A stretch of 64,000 nt of DNA from Oryzias latipes (Eukaryota; Chordata; Actinopteri; Beloniformes; Adrianichthyidae), in NCBI RefSeq assembly GCF_002234675.1, contig NC_019876.2, forward strand, positions 21,379,161 to 21,443,160. Reading direction: 5' to 3'. The notes beneath the pieces are model-generated. The model made no database searches. It had not been told where the DNA came from and was given only the letters and a program-made list of their open reading frames with translations. Numbering within the stretch: position 1 is the first letter of the stretch; the number at the start of each line of letters is the position of its first letter. The position numbers were made by a program, and so were the translations under genes. Positions 12,290 through 24,614 of the stretch are shown piece by piece.

Positions 12290-15200
12290 TCACAGCACCA
12301 TCCCCCCTCCCATGATCTCCATTCTCTGTGGAGAACAGAGGTGTTCAGATGAGCTCAGACCGACACCAGGAGGAGCTTTCAGGATGAATCCACAGGCGTC
12401 GCGTTACCTGAGGAGGTTCGATGAAAGCCAGCCAATCAGACGAGTGCGTGGGGAGCAGCCCCATGGACTGACACTTGTAGATGGCCAACGCTGAGCCCAG
12501 AAGGTTCCCCACCAGGTAAACCAGCCCCTGCAGCCACTGCTGGCTGGAGCTCTCCAACAGCTTGAAGGCTGGTGGACAGAGAGGGAGGAGGTGGCTGAGG
12601 GGGGCAGGAACACCTGAGGACCCGGCGGACGGGGCGGATACTTACTGGCTGACATGGACATGAGAGCTTGGATTGGCCTCCACGCCATCATGCAGACCAT
12701 CATGATGGGGAAGATGGAGATGGTGTTTCCAGACATGTACATGATGAACAGGTTCATAGGGATCTGCTTCAGGGGCCCCAGGGCCACATCCCAGCAGCGC
12801 TGCTCGGTGGAGGAGGGGGAGAGAAGTTCTGTTAGAAACGCTTCCTGCAGCTCCTAATCATGGGAAAGCTTTGGAAAGACCTCTTACCTTCTCCACCAGG
12901 TTCTTGTCTGTCTCCTGGATGCTGGTGTCTGGGACGGGTTTCTCCGAGTATCCAATGGGATAAACCACGTCTCCCTGAGCCCCCTGCCGATCCCCCCGAC
13001 CCCTGCAACCAGAAACAGAGAAGCGGGTCTCACTTTGTCCAGAAAATATTTACAGTGGGGCGAAAAGTGTTTACAACCCCCCCCCCCCCCCCCCCCCCCC
13101 TTCCCCCGTCGGCCGACGCTGCTGTCGCTTGTGAGCGCGTGCACAACACCGTGTCCCAACTGCAGACACAACACCCACAGGCCCTGATCATGCACCCCCC
13201 TCTCTGCCACCCAGTATGTGAACTGTCATACAAGGGACAGGAAAACTCTGGACCTTCTATATGCTAATGTAAAGAATGCATATACTTCTGCCCCCTTCCC
13301 CCCTTTAGGACGCTCTGATCACAACCTGGTCCATCTCTCCTCTGCTTACACTCCAATGGTGAAACAGCAGAAACCACAGATTAAAACGGTGAAGATCTGG
13401 ACTGAGGAGGTAACAGAGCGACTAAGGGACTGTTTTAGCACCACAGACTGGGACGTTCTCTGCAGTCCACACGGGGAGGACATTGACAGTCTCACTGACT
13501 GCATCACGGACTATGTCCATTTTTGTGTGGAAAACAGTGCAAACCAAATCAGTGCAGTGTTTTTCCAACAATAAGCCCTGGGTCACTCCTGAGCTGAAGA
13601 CCCTACTAAATGAAAAGAAGAGGGCTTTTCTCTGGGGACAAGGAGGAGCTACGCAGAGTACAGAGGGAGCTGAAATACAACATCAGGAAGTGCAAAGACT
13701 GCTACAGTAAGAAGCTGGAGCAGCGCCTGGAACAGAACAACATCCGTGATGTGTGGAGAGATCTGAAACACATCTCAGGACATGGTGAGGCTGGAAATGG
13801 TCGCCAGGTCACAGGTGACCAAGCCTGGGCAAATGAACTGAATCTGTTCTTCAACAGATTTGATTCTGCTCAGCCCCCCGTCTCCATCCACACGGCCCCC
13901 CCTTCACACCTTTCCAGCTCAGGCGTCTCCTCCCAGCTGCAGCTGTTACCACCTCAGTACTAAGCGGTCCACTCTGCCCTTCTTCCAACAGAAGCAAAGG
14001 GACCCCCCCAACGACTCACAGCACCAGACCAGCCACCGCCCACCCCCTCTCCAACCCCCCTCTGCCTCACCCTGAATCAGGTTAGGAAGGAGTTAAGGAG
14101 AACAAAGGCCAGGAAGGCTACAGGTCCTGACAGCATCACCTCCAGGCTCCTCAGTGAGTGTGCAGACCAGCTCTGTGTGGTGATGATGTTCATATTTAAT
14201 ATGATCCTCAGACTGGAGAAGGTACCAGTCCTCTGGAGGACTTCCTGCCTGGCTCCGGTTCCAAAGGTACCTCGTCCTACGGAACCGAACCACTTCAGAC
14301 CTGTCGCCTTAACCTCCCACCTGGTGAAGACTATGGAGAGGATCATCCTCAGCCATCTCCGCACCCAGGTGAGCTCAGTACTGGACGCGCTGCAGTTTGC
14401 ATATCGACCAGGCATCGGTGACGCCATCATCTACCTGCAGCATCGGGCCCTGTCTCACCTGGAGGCCCCTGGGAGCACTGTGAGAGTCACGTTTTTTCAC
14501 TTCTCCACTGCTTTCAACACCATCCAGCCTTCACTACTGAGGAGGAAGCTGGAGGATGCAGGTGTGGACCAACATCTGGTTGCTTGGACCATCAACTACC
14601 TCACAGACAGGCCACAGTTTGTGAGGCTGCGTGACTGTGTGTCTGATGTGGTGGTCTGCAGCACGGGGGCACCTCAAGGGACTGTGCTCTCCCCATTCCT
14701 GTTTACCCTGTACACATCAGACTTCACCTACGACTCCCACCACTGTCATCTGCAGAAGTTCTCAGACGACAGTGCCATTGTGGGCTGTGTATCAGGGGGG
14801 GATGAGCAGGAGTACAGGGGGGTCATCACTGACTTTGTTAGCTGGTGTGAAGTTAACCACCTGCTGCTTAACACCAGCAAGACGAAGGAGCTGGTCCTGG
14901 ACTTCAGGAGGTCCCCTACACCACACTCACCGGTGAACATCCAGGGTTCAGACATTGAGGTCGTGGACACATTTAAATATCTGGGTGTTCACCTGAACAA
15001 CAGACTGGACTGGTCCAACAACACGGATGCTCTGTACAGGGGGGGTCAGAGTCGCCTCCACCTGCAGAGGAGACTGAGGTCCTTTGGCGTGTGCAGACAG
15101 CTGCTGAGGACCTTTTACGACACTGTGGTGGCCTCAGTGGTCCTTCATGGAGTTGTGTGCTGGGCGGGGGGCAGTGCAGGCAGAGACTTGAAGAGGCTTA

Positions 15201-15859
15201 ACAAACTGGTCAGGAGGGCCGGCTCTGTCCTGGGCTGCACACTTGAGTCCATCGAGGAGGTGGCGGACAGGAGGATGTTAGCTAAGCTGACATCCATCAT
15301 GGATAACCCCTCCCACCCCCTGCACCAAACTGTAGAGGCGCTGACCAGCTCCTTCAGCACCAGACTGTTGCACCCTCAGTGCAAGAAGGAGCTACTGCAG
15401 GTCATTCCTCCCCACAGCCTTCAGACTGTACAACACTGTGTTACAGTGACACACTACAGTCCCAGGGGTGTTTTTCATTCACTCATTTATTTATTTACTT
15501 TTGTTGTAGTTGTTGTTGTTTATCAAATGTTCTTGTTCCTAAACGGTGTTTGATTGGTGTGTACTTTTTTACTTATCTATTTTTGGAAATAAAAAATAAA
15601 AAAAAGTATCACCTTTGCACTGGATCACACGCCACCTTTGTAGCTGTATTTATTTATAATGAGAATGTCATTTTTGCATTTCAAGGTCCTGGAGGTCCTT
15701 GCCAGTCTCCACATCGCAACCCCAAAGAAACTCTTTGGAGGGAGGAGATCCCACTCACCTGGTGTTTCCAAGGCTCAGCTCCAGAGCCCACTTCATCCTC
15801 CGCGTGGCCCCGCCTCCTCGTGTGGACAAAACCCCTCCTTGCCCCCCTGGAGACGCCAT
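12290..15859 (-). CDS. emc4: ER membrane protein complex subunit 4
   Basis: EMC4 belongs to the ER membrane complex, which inserts tail-anchored and multipass proteins into the ER membrane. Coding exons in order: 15759-15859, 12888-13002, 12646-12799, 12408-12568, 12290-12325. They sum to 567 nt, 188 aa plus stop; the human protein has 183 aa. The core is nearly identical to vertebrate EMC4: [57 protein letters not shown] and [22 protein letters not shown], which carry the membrane helices. The N-terminal exon is glycine- and arginine-rich before MKWALEL, as in the family. The ATG at 15857-15859 lies 45 nt downstream of a strong acceptor at 15905-15906, so the first exon is probably non-coding (see 17458). 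Intron 1 holds an antisense LINE. All phases agree; the identification is secure. Confidence 0.96.
13077..13100. repeat. Poly-C run (24)
   Basis: A 24-base C run at the 5' border of the LINE in emc4 intron 1. It may be a microsatellite that arose at the truncated LINE end. Confidence 0.85.
13105..15606 (+). mobile_element. CR1/L2-clade LINE, 5'-truncated, antisense in emc4 intron 1
   Basis: Starts inside the apurinic endonuclease domain ([26 protein letters not shown], about 13235-13345). It then runs through a spacer with frame breaks at about 13570 and 13960-14080. It ends in one uninterrupted reverse transcriptase frame, 14177-15553, 458 aa. RT motifs are visible: [31 protein letters not shown] and [13 protein letters not shown]. 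The 3' end is A-rich at 15586-15606. The intact long frame suggests a fairly young insertion, but the missing 5' end and the shifts make it non-autonomous. The clade is inferred from the motifs. Confidence 0.85.
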
Positions 15860-15904
15860 GGCAATAAATCAACAAAATTGCTTGACCTCAGAGGAAGAAA
15901 GCAC

Positions 15905-17457
15905 CTGCAGAGGAAGAAACAGAAAAGGTTTAACTTGTGACGGATCAATGATCGTCATACATGCTGCTCCATTATCTACAACATGATTCAGTCGGAATAT
16001 TTTCACCTCCAAAATATCAATATCAACCCCCGCCTATTCTGCCTCAGTGTGTGTCTATAAAGTTTTTATGTGGCCTTACAAAATAATTCCTCAATAATAT
16101 CCACCCAAATCATCATAAGGACTCCTAACCACATCACCCTCATCCTGAAAGAACTTTACTCATTCTGCTCCTCAACTCTTGAACTCGCTTCTATCTGAAA
16201 CATGATTCACTTCCTGTCTTTAAATCAACTATCAGAACTCTTCCTAGAACTGAAATTTTCCCCTCCATTTGTTTCCTTATCCTCTCTGTTTCCCTAAAAT
16301 AGGAGTATTATTTTTATTATTTGTCTCTTGCATGTACAGTGTGCTTTGGTGTGTTTAAAAGCACTTTCTAAGTAAAATGTATTGATATTAAAAAGAGGAT
16401 GTGAACATTGCTGCTGATGAGAGTAAAGACATCACAGTTGCTTCAGTGAGTCTTGAATCTGTGGTGTTGCGTAACTGTTGCAGTCTTTTTAATGTTGTAG
16501 TATTACCACTTACATTCATTCACTCCAACTACTTTAAAGTTGATTGGGTATACCCTCTCTGTTGACTATTGTATACATTATGACAATGTCTTCCTCCTGC
16601 TAGTTTGTTGTTTTCTTCATCAAAATACCTAAAAGTTTAATTATTTTTACCCTTCAACATCTTCTGCTTCAGTTTTTTTCTGCTTCCTGATCTTATTTGT
16701 TTCAAATTTCAAAATAAGAAAATAGTTGGGCTCAGGTCTGAATTCGAAACCAGGGTGGTGTCTCAGATTTGGGTCTCTGTGACCCAGTTCTCCAGACTAT
16801 TCATCTTTTCAAACCTTAACTCCTTTTTGATATTATTAATATAATAATAAATAATAATATAAATTTATATTCATCATTTTTAAACATGGGTGTGGGAGTA
16901 GGATTTTGAGTGAATTCACTGCATCTAATAGACACACTTTTATTTAAAAAAAAGTCTTCAAAGAAATACATGCGTTGAATTAGTAAGGGTGAATAGCCAA
17001 CGGAGTGTGCAGTATCAGAAATTAACGCAATACAAATGAACCCTTCCTTAATGCACACCCAGCAGCCAATCAGAATCGAGAATTCATCAGGACCATGGCA
17101 TGGTGGAGGGACTGCGACAATTTGCTCTGACCGCCGTCATTTGCCGCAGCGACAAAACTACAGGCAGCGGCAACAAAAAGTAATAACCGTTACTAAATAC
17201 CGGCAGGATACTAGATTACTTTGTCCAAACGAGCCTCGGTTTGAAATGTTTTATTTAACCGACTGTTCGGAAAAGACAACGAGCCGAGTTAACGGCGCAG
17301 ATCCACTCTGTCCGGACTGAAGAATCTAAACTGAGGCTCCCCCTACCTCACGGGGACACCAGCGCACCCACGGCCGCTCTGCAGAGGCTTATTCCGCGGC
17401 ACAATGTCCGAAAAGAAGAGCTGCTGTCGCTAAAACTCGACCAGTCAACAAATTTAC
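15905..17457 (-). other. Inferred 5' UTR intron of emc4; little recognisable content
   Basis: If the non-coding exon at 17458 is real, this is a 1.55-kb intron. About 16080-16400 (plus strand) resembles a worn LINE 3' end, with a decayed carboxy-terminal reading frame and a tail of the type AAGCACTTTCTAAGTAAAATGTATT. Positions 17050-17440 are GC-richer. I see no gene in it. Confidence 0.35.
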
Positions 17458-17540
17458 CTTCTAGGCCCTCAATGATGACGCAGTCAGGCTGCGCAAAGGA
17501 AGTGACGTAACTACCCTTGCCCCAACCAAATAAGAGAATC
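17458..17540 (-). promoter_or_regulatory. Inferred non-coding first exon and promoter of emc4
   Basis: On the minus strand a good donor (CCTAGAAG then GTAAAT) ends a possible exon at 17458. It pairs with the polypyrimidine-rich acceptor before 15904, which joins to the emc4 ATG exon. The region has CpGs and two cAMP-response-element-like sites: TGACGT at 17502-17507 on the plus strand and a TGACGCA-like site near 17475. The exon start is a guess. It fits a compact TATA-less housekeeping promoter. Confidence 0.42.
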
Positions 17541-17906
17541 TAAAACAATGTCGAGAGAAAAAATACTCACCAAGTTAAATTTAGATGAAGAATTTTTAAA
17601 AACCCGAATAAAACTAATAAAGGATTTTAAAACAAAGTAACTAAGTGAATATATTTGATTTTAGTATCAAATGCCTGATTTGAAAAGTCCATCGATTGAC
17701 AAACACATTACTCCTTAGGAAATCATAAAACAAAAATATTTCTGTATTTTTAACAGTAACTGAAAATCTTTGTTTGTGAAGCACATGTAAAAGTAGTTTT
17801 GGGATTATTTCTACCAAATTAAAAGCAACAATTTTTTATCATGGATTTCATAGGAGTAAAAACAAAAGAATAAATAAAATGAGTCATTTCATATTTTTGG
17901 TAGTCT

Positions 17907-17912
17907 TTTATT
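17907..17912 (-). terminator. Probable cyld polyadenylation signal
   Basis: A minus-strand AATAAA about 980 nt past the cyld stop codon, implying a 3' UTR of about 1 kb. It sits only about 450 nt upstream of the inferred first exon of emc4, so the two genes would be tightly packed. Use of this hexamer is inferred. Confidence 0.4.
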
Positions 17913-18399
17913 TTTGCCGGTGGCTGTTATATATTAAATCAAAGTCAGTATCTATGAAGTTCAAACACCTGTGCGCAAAAACATAATTCTGTACAAACTC
18001 TGAGAAATTTGTGAAACAGTGCAAGTTCTATGGTCAGGTTCTGGTGAGTCACAGCGGTACTTTGCAGCACATGTACATTTTTAAAGGTTGTGGAAATATT
18101 TCCCAGCATGCTGCTGTGCTCACAATTGCTCATAAGGCTCGCGTCCTGAGGGTTACTGCTTTCTTGTTCTTCCAGCTGTGTGGCTGGTTTGGAGCAGAGC
18201 AGCTTCATCTACAATCAATACAGGTATAGAGTGAACGCTGATCACAGAAGGTGCAATGAATTGGACAGTTATTAATGATTAAACTAACTCCCATCTAGGG
18301 ATAAACCAAGTACAATCTTGATTTAAAAAAAAAAAATGTAAAGTCTGGGTTGATGATCCAGTGTTGGACACACATGTGCATTTTCAGCTGGGAGGAGAG

Positions 18400-18462
18400 C
18401 TTTAATCAGTTTCCATGCGGGAACCTCCCAAATGGATAAATAAAGTTGTCTATCTATCTTTA
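18400..18462 (-). repeat. Dispersed 3'-tail repeat next to TCTA microsatellite
   Basis: GGGAACCTCCCAAATGGATAAATAAAGTTG followed by CTATCTATC is the reverse complement of a stretch at 50585-50630. It is the conserved tail of a dispersed fish repeat. It lies in the cyld 3' UTR. Confidence 0.5.
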
Positions 18463-18894
18463 CCATCGAATCCCATTAGAAGTAACAACAAACTCCTTTA
18501 ATAAATCCCAGCGTTTGTAATCCCCAACAGTCACTGCTGCTCTCAAGCTCTTTCCTAAATCCATGCAGGAATCCTCCTCTGGTCCCTCTCTTTGTTTCCA
18601 GACAAACCATCATTTACAGCTGACAAATATACAGAATAAATAAAAACATCAAACCTTTGGGACAAGGTATTTAGTTTGTTTAGATTGAAAATGCTGTTTC
18701 TCTGATTGTCAGTGTGAAACTGCAGATTTTATGTCCTTTAAAATGAAAGAACCATGGTCCCAGTTTCAGAAGACACACCCCACATCTGCAGACTCCCCCC
18801 CATCTCACACACACTTTAAACGAGAAAAGCAATGTTTTAAGTCTCAGCAGAGAGGAAGGGCGGAGTACAGCTGCTCAGTCTGCAGGATGGCTGA

Positions 18895-21800
18895 TCACCG
18901 GTACAGGCTGAGTTCAGGGCTGTGGTACAGACACATGTATGAGTCACAGAGTAGGCGGCGGACCGTCTCCCGCAAGGAGGCGGGGTCCACTCTGCTCAGC
19001 TCCTCCTCTGAGAGACTGAGGTAGCGGCCAACCTCGGGACACGCCTTGACTTGGGGGATATTGAAGCCATTCTGTCCACCTGGGGGGAGGGGGTCAAAGA
19101 CCAACAGGAATGCTTCAGCAGAACTTCCTTTTGTTTCTGGTTCAGATCAAGATTTTTTTTCACCTTCTCGGTCAGCCATGCTGTCGAAGAACAGCCAGTC
19201 GGTGGGCTGGGGGCCGTGCTTGACGAAGCTCACGTAGTGGCTGGTCTCGATGCACGTCACGGCGAAAAGAGACATTTTGCGGCGGGTGCAGATAAGAGGG
19301 CCTGACCACGGGCCTTCAGGGATCCCGATCTTCACGGGGCTGTGGGACAGCCGGTTCCTGTGGCTGTGAACCTGGAGGTCAAACACTTTCATTCATCTAC
19401 TCTGGTTTTTAGTCATCTCCACTTCTGTTAATTATAAAGTTGGTCAATGAACTTCAGCTAAAAAAGTGGATAAAAAGTAAGTCATAGAGGGATGTGGTAG
19501 ACAGAATCTGGTGGTTTTCCTGTATAAAACTTCCTTCGGAATCAGAAAATAAACTAAATGGAATTAACGTAGAAAACCAGATGTACGGTACTTTTTTTTT
19601 CCCCTCTGCAGCACGGTCTCCTCATATAGGGCATTTTTAAGTTACTCCATGTTGTGGCAGTGGGGCACCTCTGGTGAGGTGTGTGAGTGTGGGTGGTGGT
19701 GGGGGCTTACAAGGTGAGCAGCCTGCAGGGTGGAAACCTCAACAGGAAAAACGACAGGTTACAGTCTCCAGAGCCCCAGGCCACCGTTGACAGGCTTTCA
19801 TGGCATCACTGATTAACCCACAGGTGACTACCTGAGTCAGGCGTGTCCAGTCAATCAAAAGCTACGGGAAAGGGGATGTCCGAAAAACAGGCGGAGCGCA
19901 TTATGGGAAATGGACCAACCCTGTGATCATGTGGCCTGCTGATTTTGAGCTGTTTTTTCAGCTCCAGGCTCATGTCTGTTGTGAACCTTCTCCCTTCCAA
20001 ATTTGACACACAAAAAAGCATCCATCAGTTGGAACACACCCACTTCAGATGTCTTAAATTGGATAATTGAAGGTCACATGTCAATCAATTTACCACCCCA
20101 AATGTGCATAATTTCAATATCAAGAAAGCAAAGGGGAGGGGAGGGCAAAATAGAGACTGATGTCAAGTTTGTATCAAGCCCCCCCGTGAATACCTGACCC
20201 GTTTAAAGATTAGCCACAGGCAGGAGGTGAAAAGGTGCCCCAGCTTGTTCTTCATTAAAGATCCAAAACCATCTCCTCTGTCCTTTAGCGGTTTATCCTC
20301 CATCCTGGTTATCAGAGCAGCTGAAGCTCATGTCACATGTTCTCCAATGTTTACATGTAGTTAGTTATCTAGCTGCTGTTTTGCTGTGAGAAAATGACAG
20401 CAATCCTTCAGAAAAAGTTTTTTCCCCCCTGACAGTTTTTAGTGAGCTTCTGTTCTCTCACTATTGATGGCTGATTCAGGTGACATGCAGGTTAGCGAAC
20501 AGAATGCAACATCTACAAACACATGAACACATCCATCAAAATCTCCTCTAAACAAGCAATGATCAGCTGTCTGCACTGCAGAAACTCCAAAAATAACAAG
20601 AAATCTCTCTCAGTTCCAGTGAAATGAACCGGTTGAAGACACCATGGAGAACATTTAGGATTTCTCAGAGACACAACCGCTGTCAGAAGATATTCCTGAG
20701 TAAAAAACAAATCTGTCAGAGAAATGAGGAGTGTTGATTCAGAACAATAAGATCAGCAGGACATCTGGGGGATTTGAAACAGTAGAAAGGTTGGAGTCGT
20801 ACCTGAGTGTTGCAGGTTTGGCAGTACTGCTTCAGATGTCCAGGAGTGATGTCTGGGTCCTCGTAGCACTGCAGGCACTCCCACTCCGCCACACTCTGAC
20901 AGATGCTGCACTGCCGCAGAGCTGCAGAGGAGGACGGTTGTAACGGACTCGGAGAAACAGACAGAACCTGCTCCTCACTTGGGTTCTTACTGTCATCCAG
21001 GAGGTCAGTGATGTCCAGACTGAGCGTGGGCAAGATGGCGTCAAACATTTTGAAGTCCTTGCCAAACCTTGGCATAAGCAGCAGGAGACAGGAGGGGGCC
21101 TGGGGAGGGGCATAATTTACCTTAAACTTGAACGTAACAGATACATATGATCCCTTCTCAAAAAAGCTATTTTCTGATGGTAAGCAGATTTAACCAAAGT
21201 AAACTTAAGTTAAACCAGAGTGGGAAAACAACAGACTACAGGTAGCCAAGGTAAACCTGTTAAATTCAAGTAACTAGAATTATTTTAATCCTGATAAAAC
21301 AGAGTATTTTAAAGAAAAGCCATGAGAACAGTTTAAAGTGTCAAAATCCTTTTCCCAAAGAAAACAAAAAGTCTGGTTTCATATTGTCATATAGATAAAA
21401 ATGATTCCAGATGTGACGTGGTGACTACATCCATGCCAAGAATCTGATTTCATTCGAAATAATCTCATAATCCGAATAAAATGTTGAGATTTTATGTGAA
21501 TAGTCTAGCTTGTAAACGTAGCACCAAAAACAAAGTTTAGGAAAGACACACAGTGAATTTTCTGCCCCTTATGAGACCATCAGCTGCAGGTTTCCTGCTA
21601 AAGAGCCTCTGTGGTTTCTGCTTTGAACCTTTCACACTGCCATAAGTCCCTCTTGAAAACTGAGCTTTACCTCAACAAACTTGAGCCCGGTGTGCATGAA
21701 AGAGGTTTCTAGCAGGTTCTGGACGCTGGCCACCCTCAAGGACGGGGGCAACGACAGAGGGATGGGGGATTCAACGGGGGAGGTGGGAGAGGACGGAGAC

Positions 21801-24581
21801 GGTGGGTGTGTTGGCGGGAAAAGCTGGTACAGGTGGCACTCCTGAGGGTCAAGACTCATCGACCTGACAAAGGAGGATGAGGTTGAGAGAAGACAGATCC
21901 CAGTTCTGAGTGGGAATGTGTGTTAGACTGTCAGCAGAAATGCCTGTGACGGTGGATGTACACCGGTGCGTCTGCGGTGCGTCTCCCTTGTGTCTCACGA
22001 CCGTCAGTTTGCATCGTCTCTATTGCGTCTCTGGTCCCTCCCTAACTCCCCACTGACTTCCAGAGGACAGGTTTGTCCTGCCACCCTCGTGTCCAAAAGT
22101 TCGTCCTGCTCTCTTTCGTCACTAAGTCCTTGTAAAATGCACGTTTTGTGTCATAAATGATGTTATGCTTTTGTACTTCCAAAATTAAACTTTTGTCGCC
22201 CCCTGGGAAAAATGGACAACGGTGTTATCTGCAGTGATATGCGTTATCACGTGGGCGCGTTACCTTAAAAATGAAATTTAATTTTGAAAGTCAATTGGAA
22301 GTTTTTATTTTGGTAATCCAGACCCATTTCCTGTTTCTCTGGATTTTTGCTCCAAAACTGAATGGACTGGTAAAAGGACTGCTGTGTAAAACAAGCGTTG
22401 CATTGCGAAGGGACGGAGGTTAAGACGCAGACATGACGGAGGGGATGTAAACGTTCCAACTGATTAATAAATGTTCAATTTTTTGTGTCAATGCAACACA
22501 ACAGAGACGCACTGCACAGCCAGTGTAAACCCGGTGTAGGTGTGAAAGTAAAACATGTTTTGTTGAAATTTTTTCGCTTCTGATGTAGAGACACATCAGC
22601 AGAAATGACAAATATGCTTTTTGAGACACACTTTTTACATTTACTGTAAACAAAAAAGAAGAAGAAGAAAAAGAAAATATTTATCACATAAAGTGACTTA
22701 ATTCTATAAAAATTCTTGCTTTACTCCAAAATGGAACCTTTAAGATCTTTCAGGATCTGCCCACTTTTCTCTGCAGAGCAACCATTATTGTTTTTATTAT
22801 TATTATTTCAAAACTATTATTTCCAGTATTGCCACAGAAACTAGAATGTTTGTCTAAACTTTGCTTTAGTGAATTGGAAACAGGAAACTTCTCTGTGAGT
22901 CACCATGACTTCTCAAAAGAGGATCTGAAATAAAGAGACTTCTACTGTGATCTATTGGCAGATTTCCATTTGCTCATGCATTTCTTTTGATACAGCAGAC
23001 TTAAGAGAACACCTGTGCAGACATCAATTGTACAGCAAGACAAACTGAAGTATTATGGGATGTTTCCCCTTTTTCTTCTCTAACACTGCAGAAAAGAATT
23101 TAACATTACTACAAACCTTGTTGTCTCTCAGCTTGGTGCCTTTCAATAAACTATTTTCTGAGTCCCTTCATATTAGTGTCCAACACCCATAATTGGCTCA
23201 AAAATTAGACACAAATGTCTCAAATGCCTTCAGAGACTCAACCAGGAGAACCAGGACACAGTGGAAAAAATTATTTCCCTGCTGGTCTGGGAACGTCTTG
23301 TGTCCTCCTGGGGAAGGTCTCTCTGAATTGTTGCTTCTCGTTGGTTTAAGGCAGTGTTTTTCAACCAGTGTGCCACGGCACACCAGATGGTCAGGTGTGC
23401 CGTGGGACATTGCCCTCATTCACTGATCTAAAAACATTTCCCATCTCCAGGATATCAGCTCTTTGTTCATCCAAACAGGCCCTGATAAAACACTGAGTAG
23501 TTAGGAATATGGAAGATCATAAAATACTTTTTTCTTTGTGTTTATTTGATTCTATTAAAGACATTTTGATAAGAATGACGGTACCGCGATTTAGCCGCAG
23601 CTTCAGCTGTTTTTGGAAAAGTCCCGCCCCTTAACTGTCTCCACCAATCATTCTTGGAGACTTAATCATACGTCATCAGTCTGACCAATCAGAAGTGGTT
23701 AAAGTCTTCACTTCCTTGTCCCGATTTAGCTCGTAAAGTCTCTCAGTTCTAACAAAAATACCATCTAAAGCTAATCTTTAGCGGTGTAGCTTTCCACAGA
23801 ATCCGGTGTCAGACCGTGGGAAAAAGTGAACAAAACAATGAAGCTCAGAGACACCAGTTTGTTGTTCGGCGGCTGTTCGCACTACATCACCAATGCATTG
23901 GGTTACAGTGACAGCGGCTCAGCGCACAAAGAGTCGTCCTTGTTAAATGTCTTGAAACCACAACGAACACGCATCAACAGTTTTCAAATCTTCTAACGTA
24001 ACTTTTATTACATCTTTTGGAAAAAACAGCTGCAACTTCCAGCTTTTCTGCCACAATTATCAAAAAAATGTATGTGAGATTGCGGAAGGGCTGTAGATCA
24101 ATACAGACTATGAGTTTCTCCTTTTTTTTAAATTTTTGGATGCTGGTGTGCCGCGGGATTTTTGTCAAGGTTAAAGTGTGCCGTGGCTCAAAAAAGGTTG
24201 AAAAACACTGCTTTAAGGTGCTCACGGTTTTTCTCTGTTTACAACTCAGATCAGGAATGCCATTCAGGAAAAATTCCTAAGATCAAGTTTATCCAAATGC
24301 CTTTTATTTTGAAAATCCTGTAACTTCTTGCTGGATTTAGCCTTTATTGTCTTCCTCCCCGCTTCATCATTTATGAGTTAATTTTCCACTGCAAACAGAG
24401 CAGACTCAGAGTCTGCCCTCTGGGGTCCAGGTGAAACCCCCTCCGTAACTAGGAAATGCCCCGGCCACGTGTTGGGCGTGTCTGGGCCTACGAGTTTTTC
24501 AGGCTGATCTGATCGCGCTTATGCAAGACACTGCACGGCGGATGTGAAGCACTTTCTTTTAGTGAGGTGTGAAGCACAGTC

Positions 24582-24614
<33 letters not shown>

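Noticed and set aside
12860..13267. A 135-residue plus-strand frame across emc4 exon 2
   Set aside because: It runs antisense through a real exon and the poly-C run into LINE sequence; there is no homology.
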